Assembly: GCA_965201045.1 (NCBI GenBank)
Contig: OZ241746.1
Location: 1,922,001-1,986,000, forward strand
DNA: 64,000 nt
Source: JAPORK01 sp026710285
GTDB lineage: Bacteria > Pseudomonadota > Gammaproteobacteria > Pseudomonadales > Endozoicomonadaceae
Direction of reading: 5' to 3'
Below, piece after piece: positions 54,561 through 64,000 of the stretch; position 1 is the first letter of the stretch; every line of letters starts with the position of its first letter. The notes beneath the pieces were generated by a model. The model was not told the DNA's origin, ran no database searches, and was given only the letters and a program-made list of their open reading frames with translations. The translations under genes and the position numbers were made by a program.

Positions 54561-57500
54561 CGAGTGGGGATGAACCGGACGTACTTTGTCTTCTGTTGCC
54601 GCCACCGGAGTGTTCCCCACGCGAGTGGGGATGAACCGTAATCGCATCTCTACCGATGTTTGAATGTTTAAGTGTTCCCCACGCGAGTGGGGATGAACCG
54701 CACGGTTTAGTTCTTATACCAGCGGTATTAATGTGTTCCCCACGCGAGTGGGGATGAACCGATACTCATGTGCATAGTTACATGAAACTAAAAGTGTTCC
54801 CCACGCGAGTGGGGATGAACCGGTTGAGTCAATCGCAACCAATCAAAAAATAACGTGTTCCCCACGCGAGTGGGGATGAACCGTAAATAATTAACATTCG
54901 TTGCTTTATAAGGTAGTGTTCCCCACGCGAGTGGGGATGAACCGGCTGATCCTAGAATAAAAAAAATGGTGTTTGAGTGTTCCCCACGCGAGTGGGGATG
55001 AACCGAGGTGTACATTAGCAAATCATTAGACCATTTGTGTTCCCCACGCGAGTGGGGATGAACCGTTGTCCAGTTTGTCGATATGCAACTAAAGGACGTG
55101 TTCCCCACGCGAGTGGGGATGAACCGTCAATGAAGGCAATATTAACACCGATGAATCTGTGTTCCCCACGCGAGTGGGGATGAACCGAAACCCTTTAAAT
55201 AAAAGATAATTGTCTTATGGTGTTCCCCACGCGAGTGGGGATGAACCGCAATACGTTTTGATTTATTGGCTGTGAATGAAGTGTTCCCCACGCGAGTGGG
55301 GATGAACCGGTTGTATTGGCATTAACGGATAATTGTTGCGCGTGTTCCCCACGCGAGTGGGGATGAACCGATACATTACCATATTAACATTGCTAGGTAT
55401 GAGTGTTCCCCACGCGAGTGGGGATGAACCGCAGAGATAATACTTGTTCAACTGTATGTGTTGGTGTTCCCCACGCGAGTGGGGATGAACCGCCGGAACG
55501 GTTAGCGGTTTATCTATTGGTTATGTGTTCCCCACGCGAGTGGGGATGAACCGTTTTATTACGCAATATACCGGAATTGGTAACGGTGTTCCCCACGCGA
55601 GTGGGGATGAACCGGACTAACACTAAAGTAGACAAGGACGTTAACAGTGTTCCCCACGCGAGTGGGGATGAACCGGTAGCTATCCATACGAACACAGAGT
55701 ATTTATTGTGTTCCCCACGCGAGTGGGGATGAACCGTCGCACGATCCGCCCAAAATGACCCCGCGTTAGTGTTCCCCACGCGAGTGGGGATGAACCGTCT
55801 GGTACAACGGACCTGTAACAATCTATGCAGTGTTCCCCACGCGAGTGGGGATGAACCGAAGATAAAATCAACGTGGACGAATTTAAAAAAGTGTTCCCCA
55901 CGCGAGTGGGGATGAACCGTTATCCACAGATTGATTCTTGTTGTTTTTTAGGTGTTCCCCACGCGAGTGGGGATGAACCGGCTTTGGTGGCGGTTTCTAT
56001 GGTTTGCAACGTGTGTTCCCCACGCGAGTGGGGATGAACCGGCTATTTGCAAACCGTCCCCGGTTCAGAGATGGTGTTCCCCACGCGAGTGGGGATGAAC
56101 CGTCGTTTAAATTTTTGATCCATTGTTTTTGATAGTGTTCCCCACGCGAGTGGGGATGAACCGTTGATAAAATCCTCTAAATCGCTACTACCCAGGTGTT
56201 CCCCACGCGAGTGGGGATGAACCGATTAATAACCTGAATACCAAAGGGTTTACACAGTGTTCCCCACGCGAGTGGGGATGAACCGCGGTAGAGTCCGCCG
56301 TGGAATGTTGCGACGTAGTGTTCCCCACGCGAGTGGGGATGAACCGACGATGTTAATTTAGCCCAAGTAGCAGCTAAAGTGTTCCCCACGCGAGTGGGGA
56401 TGAACCGGGTGGGCACCGTAACACGTTGATTTACACGATGTGTTCCCCACGCGAGTGGGGATGAACCGAATTACAAACAGAATTTGATGGTTTTTAGTTT
56501 GTGTTCCCCACGCGAGTGGGGATGAACCGGTTAACTTTTTCTGTAAACGGATTTTGTCCTTGTGTTCCCCACGCGAGTGGGGATGAACCGCGATTCCAGA
56601 TTCTGGTTGTTTTTCCAGTGTAGTGTTCCCCACGCGAGTGGGGATGAACCGTCGTGCGTACAATGGTACAATGCGGGTTTCTGGTGTTCCCCACGCGAGT
56701 GGGGATGAACCGCCTTTGATTTAATAGAATTTATTTTACTTATACGTGTTCCCCACGCGAGTGGGGATGAACCGTACACCTCTTCCCAACCTGAATAAAT
56801 TCTATTGTGTTCCCCACGCGAGTGGGGATGAACCGAAGACAGGGAGTTCTATGTGAGTACTCTCTACGTGTTCCCCACGCGAGTGGGGATGAACCGCTGG
56901 ATCACCGACACTGACGCAGCAGTCACACGTGTTCCCCACGCGAGTGGGGATGAACCGCCTACTCCCTCTGCTACCAGATGACACGCCTAGTGTTCCCCAC
57001 GCGAGTGGGGATGAACCGCGTCTTTATATCAACAGCATTTAAAAATCTGGGTGTTCCCCACGCGAGTGGGGATGAACCACAGCGACAGCGACAGCAACCA
57101 CCTGCAACCACGTGTTCCCCACGCGAGTGGGGATGAACCGACTGTACCAATTGGTTTTAACAATCAAGAACAGTGTTCCCCACGCGAGTGGGGATGAACC
57201 GAAGTACATGATACGGAACTAAAATTATTGTAAGTGTTCCCCACGCGAGTGGGGATGAACCGCTTCTGCATTTAAAGCCATGTTACCCCGCCATGTGTTC
57301 CCCACGCGAGTGGGGATGAACCGTCACGATTGCCAATAGAATTTATTCAGGTTGGGTGTTCCCCACGCGAGTGGGGATGAACCGATAATAACGGGTTGCC
57401 GTCGTGGTGAATCCGGGTGTTCCCCACGCGAGTGGGGATGAACCGTTTGGTTTAACGGACCTGTAACAATTTACGCAGTGTTCCCCACGCGAGTGGGGAT

Positions 57501-60500
57501 GAACCGGACAAAAAAACCGGCGAACTTAAACCTAAGAAGTGTTCCCCACGCGAGTGGGGATGAACCGCGCAAAATCTCTTTTTTGATCACTCTATAATCG
57601 TGTTCCCCACGCGAGTGGGGATGAACCGAGAAGTTAGATACCTCTGATATCACAGGACTGGTGTTCCCCACGCGAGTGGGGATGAACCTGAAAAAATTAG
57701 CATTCACACTGAGTGATTACCAGTGTTCCCCACGCGAGTGGGGATGAACCGTGTGTAGCAGAGGATTACAACGTTAAACTAAAGTGTTCCCCACGCGAGT
57801 GGGGATGAACCGATTATGATAGACAAGACAAGTCGTCAGGTTTTGTGTTCCCCACGCGAGTGGGGATGAACCGCTTATTCCCAGACAGGCGCCCCCGTTT
57901 TTGAAGTGTTCCCCACGCGAGTGGGGATGAACCGGTATTCGTCGCATATTTCCCCGGCGCAATAAAGTGTTCCCCACGCGAGTGGGGATGAACCGGGTAT
58001 CTAATGGAGCTTATACGAGGTGTAACAGTGTTCCCCACGCGAGTGGGGATGAACCGCCCGGCGTACCGGATGTATTTATCATGGTACCGTGTTCCCCACG
58101 CGAGTGGGGATGAACCGCCAGACTGTATTTAAACACCTGTGTCTTTTGCGTGTTCCCCACGCGAGTGGGGATGAACCGGTTATCTCAGCACGTAACAGGT
58201 TTTTGGTAGCGTGTTCCCCACGCGAGTGGGGATGAACCGGGAAGATGCTACTCTCGCAGATACAAAACTACGTGTTCCCCACGCGAGTGGGGATGAACCG
58301 TGTACTTTTCAAAGACTGCATTAAGCCATTAGGTGTTCCCCACGCGAGTGGGGATGAACCGCTACGCAAATAGCAGTAATATCTAGCGACGGGGTGTTCC
58401 CCACGCGAGTGGGGATGAACCGTTATTATCACTGAAACCGGTTATAATGATCAAGTGTTCCCCACGCGAGTGGGGATGAACCGGTACGGTAACCCTGTTT
58501 TTTATCACCGACAGAGTGTTCCCCACGCGAGTGGGGATGAACCGCGAATAGACAGTATTAAACAGGAAAAAACCAAGTGTTCCCCACGCGAGTGGGGATG
58601 AACCGAAATTATTCAAGAATTAAAAGCCACGTTTAAAGTGTTCCCCACGCGAGTGGGGATGAACCGTTAACTGATTATTTTTAAGTTGATTGTTTAAAGT
58701 GTTCCCCACGCGAGTGGGGATGAACCGTTTTTTTTACCTGATTTGGGCGATTTAGCCAGGTGTTCCCCACGCGAGTGGGGATGAACCGAGTTGTCAGCAC
58801 ATCCACCCAGTCGATCAATAGTGTTCCCCACGCGAGTGGGGATGAACCGCAGGTGGCGCATTAACAATAAACCACAATGAAGTGTTCCCCACGCGAGTGG
58901 GGATGAACCGGTACATATACACTACTAGAAAAAATAAACATGGTGTTCCCCACGCGAGTGGGGATGAACCGCGCCATTAAGGCATCTCTCAGCGTTATTT
59001 TTTGTGTTCCCCACGCGAGTGGGGATGAACCGCAATGGAGCAGGTGCTAACGGCAATACCAGTCGTGTTCCCCACGCGAGTGGGGATGAACCGTGTTTTA
59101 TGTTTTTTCATTTTGGTATCTCCAAGTGTTCCCCACGCGAGTGGGGATGAACCGTGGTGGGTTTTTCTGTAGAAGGCTTGCAGGAAGTGTTCCCCACGCG
59201 AGTGGGGATGAACCGTTCAACCACCACGTGTACAGTCGAAAAAAAACGTGTTCCCCACGCGAGTGGGGATGAACCGCCAGTGCTAAAGAAATTGCTACTA
59301 TGCGTAAAGTGTTCCCCACGCGAGTGGGGATGAACCGGATCCTTTGACGTCTTTGTTTATATAATCTGTGTGTTCCCCACGCGAGTGGGGATGAACCGTA
59401 TTGATGAGTTAGCCAATTTTTTTAAAATAAGTGTTCCCCACGCGAGTGGGGATGAACCGCGCTACTACCCAGCCGTTTCAATCCATCATTGGTGTTCCCC
59501 ACGCGAGTGGGGATGAACCGGACATTAAATCTTATTTTATTGATATTAACCAGTGTTCCCCACGCGAGTGGGGATGAACCGTCTCGTAAATTCGCTAGAA
59601 ATGACCCCAAATTGTGTTCCCCACGCGAGTGGGGATGAACCGCCACCGACAGCAATAACATCAGTGATTTTGTAGTGTTCCCCACGCGAGTGGGGATGAA
59701 CCGTATCATCAGGTGGTGTTGCTGGTGGTTTAGGGGTGTTCCCCACGCGAGTGGGGATGAACCGCAACAATGTATTACAATTGAGCTTTTTACAGAGTGT
59801 TCCCCACGCGAGTGGGGATGAACCGAATTAAACGGTAGTAATATCAACTATTTATATGTGTTCCCCACGCGAGTGGGGATGAACCGCCTGTATACTCAAT
59901 CAAACTGGCTATCTCCTCGTGTTCCCCACGCGAGTGGGGATGAACCGATCGACTGGCTTACACTAACAATTGCCGTAGAGTGTTCCCCACGCGAGTGGGG
60001 ATGAACCGATTTATACAAGAGTACAATTGTTGTTGTTATCGTGTTCCCCACGCGAGTGGGGATGAACCGCCGGCGCACTACCATGGAGCCAGCCCTACAG
60101 AGTGTTCCCCACGCGAGTGGGGATGAACCGCCGATACAACCGGTGAGCTTGAGCTGGACCTAGTGTTCCCCACGCGAGTGGGGATGAACCGAATTTGCAA
60201 AAAAATCTGAGGAGTTCCTCGGTGTGTTCCCCACGCGAGTGGGGATGAACCGATTAACGTAGACGGTTTCGTAGAATTGTGGTGGTGTTCCCCACGCGAG
60301 TGGGGATGAACCGTTACATTTAGTTCGGTGCCACCTGCATTAGTGGTGTTCCCCACGCGAGTGGGGATGAACCGGTACCATTCTGTCATTAAACAAATCC
60401 AGTAGGGTGTTCCCCACGCGAGTGGGGATGAACCGGTCGGGGATGGTACGAACAATCAGGTTATGTGGTGTTCCCCACGCGAGTGGGGATGAACCGCCTG

Positions 60501-61322
60501 GAATCGCCGTATTAATAGAACGCTTTATGTGTTCCCCACGCGAGTGGGGATGAACCGTAAAAACATGACTTTGTTGCTCATTGATAACAGTGTTCCCCAC
60601 GCGAGTGGGGATGAACCGCGTTGTTTTTATTGAAAAAAAAGCAGTGCAAAGTGTTCTCCACGCGAGTGGGGATGAACCGTGTTAGCAATGCTAAACACTT
60701 CAACAAGAGAGGTGTTCCCCACGCGAGTGGGGATGAACCGTTTGTATCGAAAACTTTCTGCTCGATTTGACAGTGTTCCCCACGCGAGTGGGGATGAACC
60801 GGGGCATTGGTTTGAATTTGTTGGCGGACCGATGTGTTCCCCACGCGAGTGGGGATGAACCGTACATAGTCGAACACCATGTCAAGCGAGCTAAGTGTTC
60901 CCCACGCGAGTGGGGATGAACCAGTAGCTGTGGAGGTGTGCATTTGCGTGGTGTGGTGTTCCCCACGCGAGTGGGGATGAACCGTACCCACTGTAGCGCC
61001 CGGATTTTTAAAACCGGTGTTCCCCACGCGAGTGGGGATGAACCGTCGTTTCCCCATTAACGTGGGGGTGTTTCATTGTGTTCCCCACGCGAGTGGGGAT
61101 GAACCGTCTCTCCTTTCAGGGAGGAGTCAGCCGCCACAGTGTTCCCCACGCGAGTGGGGATGAACCGGCGGTGGATACTTTAAAGGATCGTTCGTTTTAG
61201 TGTTCCCCACGCGAGTGGGGATGAACCGGGAGTTACCTAAGGCGCCACCATCACGAAAAAGTGTTCCCCACGCGAGTGGGGATGAACCTGAAGGTATACG
61301 TGGAAAAAGAAGGTCATATGCT

Positions 61323-62815
61323 GTGTTCCCCACATGCGTGGGGATGAACCGCAGGACGATATAATCAATAAACTGTACGAACTGTGTTCCCCACATGCGT
61401 GGGGATGAACCGATAAGTGTGCCGGAAAAAGCAATTGCTGTACGGTGTTCCCCACATGCGTGGGGATGAACCGTCTCGGTTTAGCGCTAACAACACTTTA
61501 CACCAGTGTTCCCCACATGCGTGGGGATGAACCGATGCTCCACTCCCGGCTGTACGCCCTGGATATGTGTTCCCCACATGCGTGGGGATGAACCGGAAAC
61601 ACAATATCTTACCTGCGGTGGTATCTTGTGTTCCCCACATGCGTGGGGATGAACCGACTTGCACAATTTGCCGTATCTGTTATCGTATGTGTTCCCCACA
61701 TGCGTGGGGATGAACCGTATACAGGGTTTTTGTTTGCGGCTTGATTTTTGTGTTCCCCACATGCGTGGGGATGAACCGTGACCGGTATTCTGGTTTCATG
61801 GGCGCCCGGAGTGTTCCCCACATGCGTGGGGATGAACCGAACCAGATGTCACATAACTGGATACTGGAAAGGTGTTCCCCACATGCGTGGGGATGAACCG
61901 CCATCCGTGAAATATTTCAGCGTCACTACCGGGTGTTCCCCACATGCGTGGGGATGAACCGATATTACCAGTATTGGAGAAACAGCAGATAAAGTGTTCC
62001 CCACATGCGTGGGGATGAACCGACATCATCGCCTTAGCCACTCCGGGTATGATAGTGTTCCCCACATGCGTGGGGATGAACCGGTACTGTATGAGATCGG
62101 GGCCAACTCGGGGTAGTGTTCCCCACATGCGTGGGGATGAACCGAATTTAATAATGTCGGTTCGCACAACTTTAATGTGTTCCCCACATGCGTGGGGATG
62201 AACCGCTACATCCCGATGTAGACGTTAACACGCTGATGTGTTCCCCACATGCGTGGGGATGAACCGCCTAAAAAATTCACGGCAAAAGGAAACGCTCTGT
62301 GTTCCCCACATGCGTGGGGATGAACCGTGCAATACCCGCTAATGGCGTGATAGGCGCCGGTGTTCCCCACATGCGTGGGGATGAACCGCTCTGTTTCAAT
62401 GGCATGTCTTAACTCGGGTGGTGTTCCCCACATGCGTGGGGATGAACCGTTCCCACATAGACGGTCTTGTTGTGTGTTTGGGTGTTCCCCACATGCGTGG
62501 GGATGAACCGTGCTCTCTCTCAAATTTGGGTGTCCTAATTTTGTGTTCCCCACATGCGTGGGGATGAACCGCATCTTGATCCAACCGAGCTTATGAATGA
62601 ACAGTGTTCCCCACATGCGTGGGGATGAACCGTTCTCTCTATCGTTTCCGTACAGAATTGCCATGTGTTCCCCACATGCGTGGGGATGAACCGGATCGCC
62701 AAAAGCAAAACAAATGTTGAAAAGAGTGTTCCCCACATGCGTGGGGATGAACCGCGACGGCATTAGTTGCCTGCCCTACTGTCTATGTGTTCCCCACATG
62801 CGTGGGGATGAACCG
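61323..62815 (+). repeat. 25-repeat block with ATGC loop instead of GCGA
   Basis: All 25 repeats from 61323 to 62815 read CCCCAC-ATGC-GTGGGG where the rest of the array has CCCCAC-GCGA-GTGGGG. The change is confined to the hairpin loop. GCGA repeats resume at 62848. The truncated final repeat (63882) and the mini-CRISPR near cas3 are again of the ATGC type. Confidence 0.95.
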
Positions 62816-63900
62816 GACTTTTTTTAAAAGGTCCGGTCCGACCTGCTGTGTTCCCCACGCGAGTGGGGATGAACCGGATGTTGTTATTCCCAAAGATAGT
62901 TTAGTTAAGTGTTCCCCACGCGAGTGGGGATGAACCGACACTGACTGATCTCGGTTTCGGTGGTTGTTCGTGTTCCCCACGCGAGTGGGGATGAACCGTT
63001 TACAGCAAGATTTTATCGAACACGTAGGGGGTGTTCCCCACGCGAGTGGGGATGAACCGATGTCGCTTATATTTGCGATGAGAAAAACAATGTGTTCCCC
63101 ACGCGAGTGGGGATGAACCGGAGTGTTGCTACAACAATATCAGTTATTGGTAGTGTTCCCCACGCGAGTGGGGATGAACCGCGTATTAAAGAAAAATTGC
63201 GTTGGTTAAAACAGTGTTCCCCACGCGAGTGGGGATGAACCGCAATATCATAATAGGCAGTGGCAGCATACTCAGTGTTCCCCACGCGAGTGGGGATGAA
63301 CCGCGAATTGTCTTTTTTGGTTTTTTGCATAAAACGTGTTCCCCACGCGAGTGGGGATGAACCGAAAATAATTAATGGCAAGGTTGTTGATTTTGAGTGT
63401 TCCCCACGCGAGTGGGGATGAACCACGTATAAAAAGATTAAGGTTTTATTTTGTTTCGTGTTCCCCACGCGAGTGGGGATGAACCGTATCTGATCCATCT
63501 TTTTCACGTTCTGTTACAGTGTTCCCCACGCGAGTGGGGATGAACCGGATCCTTCATATTTGATGAGGATGTTAACGGCGTGTTCCCCACGCGAGTGGGG
63601 ATGAACCGGTTTGGATCAGGTAGTGGTGCCTATAAAACTGTTCCCCACGCGAGTGGGGATGAACCGGACGTTAAACTTAACCAAACATAGACTTAACTGT
63701 GTTCCCCACGCGAGTGGGGATGAACCGCGCTCAATGTAGATGCAGATGAAGTTTATCATGTGTTCCCCACGCGAGTGGGGATGAACCGATCACGGTCATC
63801 AATTCTGATATCGCGCCATTGTGTTCCCCACGCGAGTGGGGATGAACCGTATAATAGGGCTTGAGTTTCTCGTGGTGATAGGTGTTCCCCACATGCGTGG

Positions 63901-64000
63901 TAGTGTTTAATTTTGTGTGTCTGCGTGACAGAAATGAAGACATTGTTAGAATATGAATGAAGAAAAATTCATTAACTAACAAGAGGTGTTCATTTCATCA
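63901..64000. other. trailer DNA after the array
   Basis: 100 bp of AT-rich sequence after the truncated last repeat. No gene was seen before the window ends. Confidence 0.5.

Larger units (their letters stand above)
53109..63900 (+). CRISPR. type I-E CRISPR array, about 178 repeats
   Basis: 29-bp repeats start GTGTTCCCCAC, have a GCGA loop and end GTGGGGATGAACCG; spacers are mostly 32 nt (period 61). Tracing the start positions gives 178 repeat copies, of which the one at 54515 (12 nt) and the last at 63882-63900 (19 nt) are truncated. The GTGGGG/CCCCAC stem is preserved throughout. Array orientation follows from the leader and cas operon at 53026 and the truncated end at 63900. Irregular spacers: 34, 34, 32, 31 nt for the first four, 29 nt at 63609-63637. 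Other variants are C to T in the repeat at about 60651 and G to C as the first base at 63638. Confidence 0.98.

Noticed and set aside
55737..59612. Possible homology between spacers at 55737 and 59582 (AAATGACCCC)
   Set aside because: Only 10 identical bases in a row; could be chance.
53454..63982. Many minus-strand frames rich in PHSRGEH, SSPLAWGT and IPTRVGNT
   Set aside because: They are translations of the CRISPR repeats (29+32 is not a multiple of 3, so all frames are visited), not genes.

Overview
The window looks like a moderately AT-rich gammaproteobacterial chromosome. It has single-copy housekeeping genes of gammaproteobacterial type (aroA, smc, rseP, bamA, ampG). It also carries several proteins with animal-type modules: two death-fold proteins, a secreted protein with five canonical C2H2 zinc fingers, and a MORN-repeat protein leading into a GDSL hydrolase motif. 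I infer an animal-associated symbiont or intracellular parasite, something like the Endozoicomonadaceae. The taxon is inference, not something the sequence proves.

Layout. 1-848 holds the start of a MORN/GDSL protein that runs off the left edge. 1412-6116 holds two inverted D-lactate dehydrogenase paralogues around aroA and a small exported protein, with an IS3 relic and palindromic repeats. 6460-9990 is smc, followed by a MITE nested inside IS200/IS605 ends. 10558-19533 is a diverged tandem duplication of (5' ampG, acidic exported protein, death-fold protein, 5' rseP). Its novel joint at 15778-15782 leaves two gene fragments back to back. 19422-23282 is rseP-bamA, then an SDR enzyme. 24680-29230 encodes a 1516-aa effector-like protein, followed by a solo TnpB element and a lipoprotein.

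From 31675 to the end the window is largely defence. druE and druH form a type III Druantia pair on the minus strand. After the exported zinc-finger protein comes a complete type I-E CRISPR-Cas locus: cas3, then cas8e-cse2-cas7e-cas5e-cas6e-cas1-cas2, then a leader and an array of about 178 repeats (53109-63900). The array contains a 25-repeat block in which only the hairpin loop differs, several overlapping or homologous spacer pairs, and repeats whose PAM-derived last base is not G.

The most notable signal is in the 580-bp gap between cas3 and cas8e. A degenerate two-repeat mini-CRISPR lies on the minus strand (46373-46462) with exact 29+32+29 geometry, and it overlaps the cas3 stop codon. 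Its guide matches a site 5' to cas8e at 46730-46761. That site has an AAG PAM, and within the first 15 positions the only mismatches are at 6 and 12, the positions Cascade flips out. The PAM overlaps a candidate -35 box for the Cascade operon. This is the architecture expected of an autorepressing Cas-regulating RNA (CreR type): Cascade loaded with this guide would bind and silence its own promoter.
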